Below, in pieces: positions 6,888 to 12,847 of a stretch of 24,091 bases of DNA; position 1 is the first letter of the stretch; the number at the start of each line of letters is the position of its first letter. Origin of the DNA: a virus. Under the pieces are notes generated by a model. It was not told where the DNA came from. It did not search any database and worked only from the letters and a program-made list of their open reading frames with translations. The stretch spans positions 1 to 24,091 of the IMG/VR virus record IMGVR_UViG_3300027708_000294; one strand, given 5' to 3'. The position numbers and the translations under genes were made by a program.

Positions 6888-6904
6888 GGTACTATTATAT
6901 CAGG
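6888..6904 (-). promoter_or_regulatory. cassette promoter 2 (CCTGATATAATAGTACC)
   Basis: Exact extended -10 core. It precedes the phosphatase-deacetylase-terminase operon and follows the Ntn hydrolase stop by about 20 bp. Confidence 0.8.
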
Positions 6905-6924
6905 ATAAGTTACCTGCTAGTAAC

Positions 6925-7491
6925 TTACTCTTCTTGTATAAACGTGTGGATGTTGCCACCGGAGTAGATGTCATGCTTGATAGCAATTTCTACTGCACGG
7001 TAAACAATCTTCTCAGCTTCCTTTGCGGTCTTACACTTTTGATAGTTAAGAGCTTCAAGAACACCGAGAGCTAGATCCGAACCACTACCTGAGTGATACA
7101 CGTTTCGTTCTTCTCTGTCCCAAGAGTAGTCTTCGTAAATCGGATACAGAACTCCGTACACTGAGACAATGAACTCTGAGTCGTGAGCCGCAGCTTCACC
7201 GTCAGCCTTCATGTCGTAGCCAGACTCGACGAAAACCTTACGCATAGACGGAATAAATGTTTTCGTCATGAATACATCAAGGTCCTGTCCAGCTTTCGGA
7301 CGAGGAGCTCTCCAACCAAATTGAAGTATGTTTGAGCCGCGTCCCGCACCAGACCCTGCAATTAAAATACCGTTATTCTCTACGACTTTATGCGTAGCCA
7401 TTTCTAGGTAGCGACCACTTTCGTCAGACGAACGCGAATCACAACCAATGACGGACCAGCCGTCACCTTGAATTGCTACAAGTGTAGTCAC
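6925..7491 (-). CDS. proteasome-beta/HslV-like Ntn hydrolase
   Basis: This 188-residue protein starts with an N-terminal nucleophile: after Met removal Thr2 (MTTLVAI) would be the catalytic threonine. D18 in GCDSRSS matches Asp17 of proteasome beta subunits, K35 (MATHKVV) the active-site lysine, and SGSGSDLALGVLEAL with DIYSGG resembles the GSGG...AL and IYTGG segments of HslV/proteasome subunits. It is probably a self-compartmentalising peptidase subunit. No dedicated HslU-type unfoldase is adjacent, so its partner is unknown; the MoxR ATPase at 16.2-17.2 kb is one candidate by inference only. The start is GTG 7491 with AGAGGA 6 nt upstream. A structured leader (7509-7554) separates it from the preceding gene. 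Confidence 0.85.
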   Translation of the reverse strand: MTTLVAIQGDGWSVIGCDSRSSDESGRYLEMATHKVVENNGILIAGSGAGRGSNILQFGWRAPRPKAGQDLDVFMTKTFIPSMRKVFVESGYDMKADGEAAAHDSEFIVSVYGVLYPIYEDYSWDREERNVYHSGSGSDLALGVLEALNYQKCKTAKEAEKIVYRAVEIAIKHDIYSGGNIHTFIQEE

Positions 7492-7508
7492 GGAATTCCT
7501 CTCCAGGT

Positions 7509-7554
7509 AAAACGCCTATCCAGGCGCTAGGAAAACTGTATCCTAAGCGCCTGG
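7509..7554 (-). promoter_or_regulatory. possible attenuator before the Ntn hydrolase gene
   Basis: On the minus strand a long stem pairs 7546-7554 and 7541-7544 with 7520-7528 and 7529-7532 (CCAGGCGCT plus AGGA arms, one bulge). A second stem (CGCCT, GGAT loop, AGGCG; 7513-7526) followed by TTTT (7509-7512) uses part of the same bases, so the two cannot form together. This resembles an antiterminator/terminator switch. The ribosome site of the Ntn hydrolase gene follows directly. Confidence 0.45.
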
Positions 7555-7562
7555 ACTACGTC

Positions 7563-7898
7563 TTACTTTACGAGATCAATTATAGCCACAGGAACAACAA
7601 TATCTGCTGATTCTGATTTACCCGTAATTGGGTTAATTTTTTCGAATCTTCCAACGGGTGTCTCCAGTCTTACAACAACCTTCTTCTGTTTCATCCCTGT
7701 CACAGTTGCCTTGCGGCCAACCATGTAGCGAGTCCCAGTTAGATCATTGAAGACCACCGTGTCACCGATGTGATAATCCGCAATTGTGCGTGAGACACGA
7801 GACGCCTTTAGGCGTGAATCTACCGCATCCTTGATTTTGACTAAGCCAGAATCAAATGTTCCTGACTCAATCTGAGATACAAGATCTTCGATATTCAT
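7563..7898 (-). CDS. small protein with SH3/KOW-like barrel
   Basis: This 111-residue protein has a helical N terminus (residues 1-38) and a beta-rich C-terminal part (IGDTVVFNDLTG, then GRKATVTGMKQKKVVVRL) that looks like a small SH3/KOW-type barrel. Proteins of this look are common in phages and uncharacterised. It is the first gene after cassette promoter 3, with ribosome leader GCGACGGAAGGA before ATG 7898, and shares a transcript with the Ntn hydrolase unless the intervening leader terminates. Confidence 0.6.
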   Translation of the reverse strand: MNIEDLVSQIESGTFDSGLVKIKDAVDSRLKASRVSRTIADYHIGDTVVFNDLTGTRYMVGRKATVTGMKQKKVVVRLETPVGRFEKINPITGKSESADIVVPVAIIDLVK

Positions 7899-7920
7899 GT
7901 TATTCCTTCCGTCGCAGTTA

Positions 7921-7938
7921 TAGTACTATTATATCAGG
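7921..7938 (-). promoter_or_regulatory. cassette promoter 3 (CCTGATATAATAGTACTA)
   Basis: Exact core, with TTGTAC as a -35 element 18 bp upstream of TATAAT. That -35 lies inside the 3' end of the 7944-8156 gene. Confidence 0.85.
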
Positions 7939-7943
7939 TTTTG

Positions 7944-8156
7944 TCAGGAAAGTACAATAGCTGCTTGGTCAGGGCAATACCCAAATAACTGAGCAGACAT
8001 CTGCATACTGGTCTTACCTGTATCAGTCCAGTCCTTGTAGACTCTCTTCCACTCGTTGGAAGAAGCCTTAGGATGATAAATTAAGCACTGGCAAGGAGAC
8101 GTAGATAGTTCTTCCACAGCCCTTGTCTGCTCAGCTAATTGGTTAATCCAAGTCAT
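7944..8156 (-). CDS. hypothetical protein
   Basis: A 70-residue protein with a CQCLIYH segment near residue 22 and a later GYCPDQ. Too few residues for a confident zinc site. Its ATG overlaps the TAA of the previous gene by one base (TAATG), so it is coupled to it. Not recognised. Confidence 0.6.
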   Translation of the reverse strand: MTWINQLAEQTRAVEELSTSPCQCLIYHPKASSNEWKRVYKDWTDTGKTSMQMSAQLFGYCPDQAAIVLS

Positions 8157-8398
8157 TATGCATCAACCTCTGCACGGAAATAACCGATACCTTGCTCAGC
8201 TTGAGCTAGATCTTCTACCCAAGGTAGACGTTTACGCTCAGTGTCTAAGAAAGAACTAGCGTAGAGGACTGCCTCTTTTTTGGCAGGTCCAAGAGATTTG
8301 AAAGCTCCACGGCGTGTTTCACCACTTGCAAGGTCCTTGACCTCAACTAGCCATGCAGCGTTAGGGGCTTTGCTTTTATGTAAGGTTGCTACTATCAT
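8156..8398 (-). CDS. hypothetical protein
   Basis: An 80-residue, mostly alpha/beta small protein (MIVATLHKSKAPNAAWLVEVK...) without recognised motifs. ATG 8398 has GAAAGGA about 5 nt upstream. It is the middle gene of the unit 8487-8729, 8156-8398, 7944-8156. Confidence 0.62.
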   Translation of the reverse strand: MIVATLHKSKAPNAAWLVEVKDLASGETRRGAFKSLGPAKKEAVLYASSFLDTERKRLPWVEDLAQAEQGIGYFRAEVDA

Positions 8399-8449
8399 GA
8401 TGTCCTTTCGACATTGTTAGGTGGGTAGTTTAGTGACTTGCCCAGGTCG

Positions 8450-8479
8450 TTCTGTAGCGGATTGGAGTACGTTACAGAA
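8450..8479 (-). other. intergenic hairpin
   Basis: TTCTGTAGC (8450-8458) pairs with GTTACAGAA (8471-8479), 9 bp including one G-U, 12-nt loop. No T-tract follows on the minus strand, so it may be an mRNA processing or stability element rather than a terminator. Confidence 0.3.
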
Positions 8480-8486
8480 GTTTAAT

Positions 8487-8729
8487 TTATACGGCGTAAG
8501 CTAATTCGTAACCTTTGTTTAGTTTTTCTTGAACCTTCATGAATGCCATTTGACGTGCATAGAACTCGTCACGATAGTTCTTTATCTCATTCTGGCGGAC
8601 TGGCTTTTCTGCCATTCCCCAGCTAGTGCGAACTACTGGACCATCTACAGTTACCTCGTAGATCTTACGCTTTCCGTTTGCTCCACGTTGACCATCGCTG
8701 GATTTTAGGAGACACCATTTCTTTTGCAT
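8487..8729 (-). CDS. WGR-like domain protein
   Basis: The 80-residue protein resembles a stand-alone WGR domain: KRKIYEVTVDGPVVRTSWG (about 20-38), a middle region ending in a helix, and KVQEKLNKGYELAY at the C terminus, matching the KL..GY end of WGR domains. The name motif is changed from WGR to SWGM. WGR domains are found in PARPs and bacterial regulators and bind nucleic acid or partner proteins. It follows cassette promoter 4 and the conserved leader AACGACGGAAGGA. Confidence 0.6.
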   Translation of the reverse strand: MQKKWCLLKSSDGQRGANGKRKIYEVTVDGPVVRTSWGMAEKPVRQNEIKNYRDEFYARQMAFMKVQEKLNKGYELAYAV

Positions 8730-8773
8730 TTTGGATCCTTCCGTCGTTTTGTCGTTTTCACCGTTTCCGATGA

Positions 8774-8791
8774 TAGTACTATTATATCAGG
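8774..8791 (-). promoter_or_regulatory. cassette promoter 4 (CCTGATATAATAGTACTA)
   Basis: Exact core, with GTATAC 18 bp upstream as a -35-like element. Reads the WGR-like gene and two downstream genes. Confidence 0.85.
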
Positions 8792-8811
8792 AAGATCTAG
8801 GGAAGTATACC

Positions 8812-9084
8812 TTACTCGTCGGTAACATCTTCATCCGGCCACATCTCCGGGCGAAGGGCGTGTTCATATTGGTCACCGCGCCAGGAATTGGATGCGAACG
8901 AGATGTCTTCCTCCATGAGCTTATTTAATGAGAGGACTGCGGTATGACCCTCAGCCTCGAACATGATGATGAGCTTTGTGTCTGACTGTTCAGGGTCATC
9001 TACAAGCGCCACGGTGAAAGGCATCCCACCAATGCCATTTCGGTGAGTGTCCATATCTACGATTTCTAGCTTATCAGCATTCAT
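8812..9084 (-). CDS. hypothetical acidic protein
   Basis: This 90-residue acidic protein begins MNADKLEIVDMDTHRNGIGG and has a beta-rich centre. Its ATG overlaps the stop of the upstream gene (ATGA), and AGAGGAACCG precedes the start. It is the last gene of the operon that starts at cassette promoter 5. Family not recognised. Confidence 0.6.
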   Translation of the reverse strand: MNADKLEIVDMDTHRNGIGGMPFTVALVDDPEQSDTKLIIMFEAEGHTAVLSLNKLMEEDISFASNSWRGDQYEHALRPEMWPDEDVTDE

Positions 9085-9245
9085 CGGTTCCTCTTTATCT
9101 CTGGTCGTCTTTTTGAAATCTCATACTTGCTAACATCTACTCCTTTTTTCTTGAGCCAGTCCTTAGCAACTTCTTCATTGATGAATTCACCTAGCCACTC
9201 ACCTTGCTCATTAAAAACATTTACCAAATCATATAGTGAACTCAT
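9081..9245 (-). CDS. hypothetical small protein
   Basis: The 54-residue product (MSSLYDLVNVFNEQGEWLGE...) has a basic tail KRRPEIKRNR. ATG 9245 is preferred over an upstream in-frame start at 9287 because it overlaps the stop of the HTH regulator (ATGA), like the other joins of this operon. No recognised family. Confidence 0.6.
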   Translation of the reverse strand: MSSLYDLVNVFNEQGEWLGEFINEEVAKDWLKKKGVDVSKYEISKRRPEIKRNR

Positions 9246-9844
9246 TGGGCTACCGCACGATTCGTTTGTTTGATTGGCGAGTAGCATTTACTTTTACCTG
9301 TTTTTGGAGTTAGGTATCCGTAACGCGCAAGACGGAATCTAAGAGCTCCGTGTGTCACGCCAAGACATTTTGCGAGTCGATACAAGGTTACACCCTCAAC
9401 TGAATATACATGCCACACGAGTGCAGAGTATTCCTCAGCTTCCTTACGATACGTAGAATGGTCATAGCGAACTTTCTGCGCAAGAGGTTGAAGCTCAAGT
9501 AGACGAGCTAATGTTTCAGGTGAAGGTTCAACATACTCTGGATCTCCTGGGACTTCAATTTCTCTAGTCTCTAGCTCAGGCACAGGGAACTCACCGGGAT
9601 TAGAAAGAATATAGACAATGTTAGCAGGAGACGCCATTAGCTGAATTTGGCGAATACGCTCACGAGTAAGATCAAGTGCAAAGGCAATTGACTCGAGGGT
9701 CCAGCCTTTTAACCGAAGAGCTTTAACGTACGCCGCGCGTAGGTCCTTATCAGTTGTCAAGTTAAGGGCAAGCGTAGTAACTGCCGGCATTGTTTGATGC
9801 TGGTTAACAGATACTTGCTTTTTAACTCTAGGTCGTTTTTTCAT
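9242..9844 (-). CDS. two-HTH DNA-binding regulator, paralogue of 364-855
   Basis: This 200-residue protein has a first HTH at about residues 46-68 (GWTLESIAFALDLTRERIRQ), which resembles sigma-factor region 4, and a second at about 150-172 (GVTLYRLAKCLGVTHGALRF). A proline/glutamate-rich linker (82-115) joins them. The same order and spacing of HTH units is seen in the 364-855 protein, so they probably arose by duplication. It is a plausible regulator of the dispersed promoters, but this is inference. ATG 9844 has AAGGA 7 nt upstream; the gene is fourth from the last in a five-gene operon. Confidence 0.68.
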   Translation of the reverse strand: MKKRPRVKKQVSVNQHQTMPAVTTLALNLTTDKDLRAAYVKALRLKGWTLESIAFALDLTRERIRQIQLMASPANIVYILSNPGEFPVPELETREIEVPGDPEYVEPSPETLARLLELQPLAQKVRYDHSTYRKEAEEYSALVWHVYSVEGVTLYRLAKCLGVTHGALRFRLARYGYLTPKTGKSKCYSPIKQTNRAVAQ

Positions 9845-9853
9845 TTGTAATCC

Positions 9854-10060
9854 TTAGTCTATTGCTAGTGGGTCGCAGGTTGGGAGAGCATGTGTTCTCC
9901 AGTCAGTAAGAATCTGTTCAAGTACCTCGTGGTACTCATAGGGAAGATCCTCTGATACTTTTTTCATCATTGCATACCACTTTGCAGTATCCGCAAAAAC
10001 GTTTTCATGTTCCTCTACGTAGTAGGCGCAGAAGTCACAGAGAGTTAGTTCGTCACTCAC
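9854..10060 (-). CDS. hypothetical protein with CxxC
   Basis: A 68-residue acidic protein with an N-terminal CDFC (about 8-11) and a late Cys (THALPTCDP). It starts at GTG 10060, overlapping the upstream stop by 4 nt (GTGA). Function unknown. Confidence 0.6.
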   Translation of the reverse strand: MSDELTLCDFCAYYVEEHENVFADTAKWYAMMKKVSEDLPYEYHEVLEQILTDWRTHALPTCDPLAID

Positions 10061-10221
10061 ACAACCACCGGCAATTGATTCTTGATGCGTGCTTGAAGAT
10101 CTGACACGCAGTGAGCAAGATGATGGAATCCTGAGTCCTGGCAGAATTTCTTTTCCTTGCCAAGTGCACGGATAATAAGTTCAATGTCTTTATCTGTAAG
10201 ATCTTTAATGTCGATGTTCAT
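10057..10221 (-). CDS. small helical protein
   Basis: A 54-residue frame (MNIDIKDLTDKDIELIIRAL...), predicted mostly helical. It is the first gene after cassette promoter 5 and has the conserved leader AACGACGGAAGGA before its ATG, and a 4-nt overlap with the next gene. These signals make it credible despite its size. The peptide has FCQDSGFHHLAHC, a possible Cys/His metal site. Confidence 0.65.
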   Translation of the reverse strand: MNIDIKDLTDKDIELIIRALGKEKKFCQDSGFHHLAHCVSDLQARIKNQLPVVV

Positions 10222-10245
10222 GGTTTATCCTTCCGTCGTTGGTGA

Positions 10246-10258
10246 GTTAATTATATCT
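10246..10258 (-). promoter_or_regulatory. cassette promoter 5 (variant AAGATATAATTAAC)
   Basis: Has the TATAAT and TTAAC parts but AAGA instead of CCTGA, with CTGTAC 18 bp upstream. The TAA stop of the upstream gene (10251-10253) is part of its -10. Confidence 0.7.
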
Positions 10259-10541
10259 TATCTGTTGTTAAAAGTACAGCCTTCTTGACAAGTTCAACTA
10301 CATCTCGGTTGAATCCACCGATGTTGTACTCCATAACTTCATCCATGTCAGGTGCGCCTAAGTCGTAGCGCTTCCAATCGTAGATTGTTGCAACTGAACC
10401 ATCTGAAAAAGTGTGGACCCATTCAACAGTAACTTTATCTCCTGGGTAATAAAAAGTTGGTTCATCAAATGCTGAGATGAGATCTCGCATCGTGGTAGTG
10501 ACATACCCTTGTAGGGATGTGCCATTTTTAATGTCATGCAT
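10251..10541 (-). CDS. hypothetical phage protein
   Basis: This 96-residue protein contains GTSLQGYVTTTMRDLISAF and, later, EWVHTFSDGSVATIYDWKRY. I recall similar sequences as uncharacterised small proteins of tailed phages, but I cannot name a family. It is alone between cassette promoters 6 and 5, with conserved leader AACGACGAAAGGA before ATG 10541. Confidence 0.65.
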   Translation of the reverse strand: MHDIKNGTSLQGYVTTTMRDLISAFDEPTFYYPGDKVTVEWVHTFSDGSVATIYDWKRYDLGAPDMDEVMEYNIGGFNRDVVELVKKAVLLTTDKI

Positions 10542-10563
10542 TTTCTTGTCCTTTCGTCGTTGA

Positions 10564-10581
10564 TAGTACTATTATAACATG
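10564..10581 (-). promoter_or_regulatory. cassette promoter 6 (variant CATGTTATAATAGTACTA)
   Basis: TATAATAGTACTA is exact; the extended element is CATGT. GTGTAC lies 18 bp upstream as a -35-like element. Confidence 0.8.
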
Positions 10582-10582
10582 T

Positions 10583-10798
10583 TTACTTGTCGAAGTACAC
10601 TATTTCGATGAATTCTTTTGCCCAGCCTGTGAGCCCAGCTTCCATCTTGTTTTTGTGATGACCGCAGAAGAATAGCTCTCCGCTTTGGCCGACGACTTTC
10701 CAGATTGCCTGAGCTGTCTGGCATGAATCACAAGGAACCCAACTGTAAGACTCCTGGGTTGTCTCTTCTACTACTTCTTCGGTAATGGTGGACTCCAC
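10583..10798 (-). CDS. DUF7455-like zinc protein
   Basis: The 71-residue protein has an acidic N terminus, then PCDSCQTAQAIWKVVGQSG and LFFCGHHKNKMEAGL. The CxxC ... CxxH pattern with this spacing matches small actinobacterial DUF7455 zinc proteins, whose function is unknown. The start is GTG 10798 with AGGGAGA about 6 nt upstream. This is one of the better clues to an actinobacterial host. Confidence 0.65.
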   Translation of the reverse strand: MESTITEEVVEETTQESYSWVPCDSCQTAQAIWKVVGQSGELFFCGHHKNKMEAGLTGWAKEFIEIVYFDK

Positions 10799-10834
10799 GT
10801 CTTCTCCCTAGCTCGTAGTTAGATAATACTTGGT

Positions 10835-11074
10835 TTAGAAGTTGTCGTTTGGGTCATACCAACCTTCGCGGGAGTTTTCCTCACCGCACTTGTTGCACAC
10901 CCACTCAGCAGTCCAAGTTATCTCGCCGTGCGAGTACTCTTCTATGCTAGGAACTTCGTAGCATGCGTCACATGTATCGTTGCCGCAATCGAGTTCTTGA
11001 ACGCTTTCACTTTCGTTTGACCCGGCAATTTGAGGTTCAAATCCAGAAACTCCTGGTGGATAGTTGCTTGACAT
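10835..11074 (-). CDS. zinc-binding small protein
   Basis: A 79-residue protein, MSSNYPPGVSGFEPQ..., with CGNDTCDACYEV (about 30-41) and WVCNKCGEEN (about 59-68): two cysteine clusters that can hold one or two zinc ions. ATG 11074 is chosen because the conserved leader AACGACGAAAGGA is 6 nt upstream; a longer in-frame start at 11200 would cross a promoter. Function unknown. Confidence 0.65.
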   Translation of the reverse strand: MSSNYPPGVSGFEPQIAGSNESESVQELDCGNDTCDACYEVPSIEEYSHGEITWTAEWVCNKCGEENSREGWYDPNDNF

Positions 11075-11095
11075 GATGTGTCCTTTCGTCGTTGG

Positions 11096-11110
11096 GTTAA
11101 TTATATCAGG
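11096..11110 (-). promoter_or_regulatory. cassette promoter 7 (CCTGATATAATTAAC)
   Basis: Exact core; CTTGAA 18 bp upstream is a possible -35. Reads 10835-11074 and 10583-10798. Confidence 0.82.
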
Positions 11111-11114
11111 ATAA

Positions 11115-11312
11115 TCAGGAAGATTCAAGGACAGAGCAATCGAATGATAAGGCGATTCCTCTATTTCTTTCTTCGGCATTGGGCAGGTCGCTGACGTCAA
11201 TCTCTTCGTCCATTACCTGTTGCATCAAAGCCTTAGCCTGCTCTTCGTTGTCGGCATCAAACCAAACCTGGTTCATTGCTACCTCATCGAAGCGAAATGT
11301 AAACTTAGCCAT
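11115..11312 (-). CDS. hypothetical small protein
   Basis: 65 residues beginning MAKFTFRFDEVAMNQVWFDA; the segment ADNEEQAKALMQQVM is helical and the start is beta-like, a pattern seen in many small phage proteins. ATG 11312 is chosen for the conserved leader AACGACGGAAGGA 7 nt upstream; the longer frame to 11441 would cross a promoter and terminator. Its stop lies 4 bp from cassette promoter 7. Confidence 0.62.
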   Translation of the reverse strand: MAKFTFRFDEVAMNQVWFDADNEEQAKALMQQVMDEEIDVSDLPNAEERNRGIALSFDCSVLESS

Positions 11313-11336
11313 TAGTAATCCTTCCGTCGTTGTAAG

Positions 11337-11351
11337 GTTAATTATATCAGG
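11337..11351 (-). promoter_or_regulatory. cassette promoter 8 (CCTGATATAATTAAC)
   Basis: Exact core with TTTTAC about 19 bp upstream; it directly follows the terminator of the orphan RNA unit. Confidence 0.82.
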
Positions 11352-11376
11352 TTTTCTTCCATAAAGTAAAATAAGA

Positions 11377-11413
11377 GTGGGACCAGCCCATGTCGAATGA
11401 AAACTGGTCCCAC
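11377..11413 (-). terminator. strong terminator of the orphan RNA unit
   Basis: GTGGGACCAG (11377-11386) and CTGGTCCCAC (11404-11413) pair perfectly over 10 bp. On the minus strand the stem is followed by TCTTATTTTACTTT. Confidence 0.75.
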
Positions 11414-11646
11414 AACTACTGGACAGGCGTCTCTCCCTCAACTCTTTGGGCCGACCTCAAAAGCTTTAGCCTAACTAAGCACCTTGCTTTACTCTTGGTA
11501 GAGTCTCTACGAATAACACTAAGCAATGCAGAGGTCTTATGACATACAGTTGCTACCCTTTCCGCACCTTACTAGCTTATTGGGAGTACTCCACCATGTG
11601 GAACCCGTACGCCTTCAGGCTTGGTTAGTCCAATCCTTTTATTTAG
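11377..11646 (-). ncRNA. orphan structured non-coding RNA candidate, about 270 nt
   Basis: A 355-bp stretch (11313-11667) has no credible ORF on either strand, yet starts with a cassette promoter (11652-11667) and ends with a strong terminator (11377-11413). The minus-strand transcript can fold: GCATTGCTT (11521-11529) pairs with AAGCAAGGTGC (11479-11489) with a 2-nt bulge and encloses the hairpin GTAGA-GAC-TCTAC (11498-11510). TCCAC-ATG-GTGGA and GCC-TGAA-GGC form hairpins near the 5' end. An AAAGGA site near the 5' end leads to no long frame. It does not look like tRNA, tmRNA, RNase P or 6S RNA by eye. A regulatory or structural RNA is likely; the class is unknown. A short peptide cannot be excluded. 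Confidence 0.55.
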
Positions 11647-11651
11647 TTATA

Positions 11652-11667
11652 GTTGAATTATATCAGG
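11652..11667 (-). promoter_or_regulatory. cassette promoter 9 (CCTGATATAATTCAAC)
   Basis: Exact CCTGATATAAT core, adjacent to the TAA stop of 11668-11847. No gene follows; it appears to drive the orphan RNA. Confidence 0.8.
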
Positions 11668-11847
11668 TTATTCCCAATCTGTTAGGTATACTGCCTCGAA
11701 GTCAGCCAATGGGCGTTTCAACCCAACTGAAGCCATCTGCAGCATCCGGTCAACGTCCGCGCGCTTGCGCGCCCTAAACTTTGAGATACGTTCGCCCGTA
11801 TGAACATCACGGATCTCCCAGATGCCGGCAGATGCATTTTTACTCAT
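11668..11847 (-). CDS. hypothetical basic small protein
   Basis: A 59-residue frame, MSKNASAGIWEIRDVHTGER..., with a basic centre (SKFRARKRADVDRM) and an acidic tail. ATG 11847 overlaps the stop of the DUF3846 gene (ATGA). G+C is higher than in neighbouring genes. The centre suggests a DNA- or RNA-binding helix, without a known motif. The plus-strand frame at 11526-11777 is a shadow. Confidence 0.6.
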   Translation of the reverse strand: MSKNASAGIWEIRDVHTGERISKFRARKRADVDRMLQMASVGLKRPLADFEAVYLTDWE

Positions 11848-12215
11848 GAGAAGAACTTAGTCTCTGCTTCGTATGCTCTACGAAGCTTCTCCGCAAGTTC
11901 CTCGAGCTGTAACTGCCAAGGATACGGCAAAGGCAGGTTGTCACCTTCATCGTCCGTTCCACCGGTGAACACGATGTCACCCATAATGATGTCCGTCATG
12001 CCGAAGCTTTTCTCCCACATGTGCGTGCCGATGATATTTGGTTGCATGCCGTTAATAAGCTTGCCCTCTTCGTTGCACCATAGTGTTAGGTTGTCGTGCA
12101 GGTCAGCTGCTTGAACCAAGCCACCGACTGCTCCCTGGAGTTGTTCGAGACTGTCCACCTCAAGATCTAAGATCTCTGTGGTGAAGTCCGTGTTAATTCG
12201 CAATGCTGTTTTCAT
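11844..12215 (-). CDS. DUF3846-like protein
   Basis: The 123-residue protein has LEQLQGAVGGLVQAADLHDN, LWCNEEGKLINGMQPN and later MGDIVFTGGTDDEGDN, the successive blocks typical of DUF3846 (LQ..VGG, NEEG, N..AT, GD.V.TG). That family occurs in phages and mobile elements of actinobacteria and firmicutes, with no known function. ATG 12215 follows the previous stop by 3 nt. The C terminus adds an extended helix. Confidence 0.75.
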   Translation of the reverse strand: MKTALRINTDFTTEILDLEVDSLEQLQGAVGGLVQAADLHDNLTLWCNEEGKLINGMQPNIIGTHMWEKSFGMTDIIMGDIVFTGGTDDEGDNLPLPYPWQLQLEELAEKLRRAYEAETKFFS

Positions 12216-12218
12216 AGT

Positions 12219-12416
12219 TTACTCGATCTCTTCAATAAATTCTTGAACCGCATCTGTCACCGCGTCATTAAGTAAGTCGTGTAACTTGTCGAGTTGAGCT
12301 GCAGTAAAAGATTCAGCGGTGTACTCGTCGGTGTCACGCATGTAGTTCGCGTGGTCAAGAAAATCTTCGACTGTCATTGTGTAGCTGTATAGTACGTGAT
12401 CTGCTGGGTAACTCAT
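12219..12416 (-). CDS. hypothetical acidic protein
   Basis: A 65-residue, strongly acidic and mostly helical protein (MSYPADHVLYSYTMTVEDF...). It is first in the operon of cassette promoter 10, with leader AACGACGGAAGGA before its ATG. Acidic small proteins of phages can mimic DNA or bind host proteins; nothing more specific can be seen. Confidence 0.6.
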   Translation of the reverse strand: MSYPADHVLYSYTMTVEDFLDHANYMRDTDEYTAESFTAAQLDKLHDLLNDAVTDAVQEFIEEIE

Positions 12417-12440
12417 TGTGTATCCTTCCGTCGTTGTGTT

Positions 12441-12457
12441 GGTTTAATTATATCAGG
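12441..12457 (-). promoter_or_regulatory. cassette promoter 10 (CCTGATATAATTAAACC)
   Basis: Exact core, CTGTAC 18 bp upstream. Reads 12219-12416, DUF3846-like and 11668-11847. Confidence 0.82.
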
Positions 12458-12475
12458 TAGTGGGGAAGAAGTACA

Positions 12476-12499
12476 GGGTGCCTCAGCAGAGGCAAACCC
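12476..12499 (-). terminator. hairpin overlapping a stop codon
   Basis: GAGGC/GCCTC with flanking GGGT/ACCC forms a stem of about 9 bp with a 2-nt bulge, spanning the stop of the HTH-zinc gene. The T-tract is weak (TGTACTTCTTCC on the minus strand), so termination may be partial. Confidence 0.45.
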
Positions 12500-12776
12500 C
12501 GGACTTTGATGGTATTGTGAAACAGTTACCGCAGACTACCGGAGCTGGGGTTAGTGGTTTGTTTGAGTGTCTGTGGTGACTTGTCGCACCAATGTTAATA
12601 AGCTTTGTTGAGACTGAGTAGTAAGAGCGTCCTAAAACTTTTGCTATCTCCTTTATAGACTTGCCAGAGGCTTTCATAGTCTCAAGTTCGCGAGCTTCAG
12701 CTAAGGTCCATTCGGACCCTGTGTTGACCGCAGCCTCAAGGGAGCGGCTTTGAGTTTCAATAAGCCAGGTGTTCAT
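12483..12776 (-). CDS. Myb/HTH-like DNA-binding protein with C-terminal zinc knuckle
   Basis: This 97-residue protein has an N-terminal SANT/Myb- or GcrA-like HTH at about residues 22-62 (WTLAEARELETMKASGKSIK, then EIAKVLGRSYYSVSTKL) and a C-terminal cysteine cluster CGNCFTIPSKSGVCLC (about 82-97). The combination of HTH and zinc knuckle suggests a phage transcription regulator. Cassette promoter 11 and leader AACGACGGAAGGA precede ATG 12776; it is the only gene of its unit. Confidence 0.7.
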   Translation of the reverse strand: MNTWLIETQSRSLEAAVNTGSEWTLAEARELETMKASGKSIKEIAKVLGRSYYSVSTKLINIGATSHHRHSNKPLTPAPVVCGNCFTIPSKSGVCLC

Positions 12777-12798
12777 TTGAATCCTTCCGTCGTTGTTA

Positions 12799-12816
12799 TA
12801 GTACTATTATAACATG
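12799..12816 (-). promoter_or_regulatory. cassette promoter 11 (variant CATGTTATAATAGTACTA)
   Basis: Identical to promoter 6 over all 18 bp, with TTGTAC 18 bp upstream. An additional TATAATAG lies between the two elements. Confidence 0.82.
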
Positions 12817-12847
12817 TATCTATTATAAAGTACAACACCTTCCGGAA

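Noticed and set aside
11526-12114. Two plus-strand frames (11526-11777 and 11800-12114)
   Set aside because: They run antisense to the orphan RNA and to the well-supported DUF3846-like and 11668-11847 genes; the peptides look like random translation.
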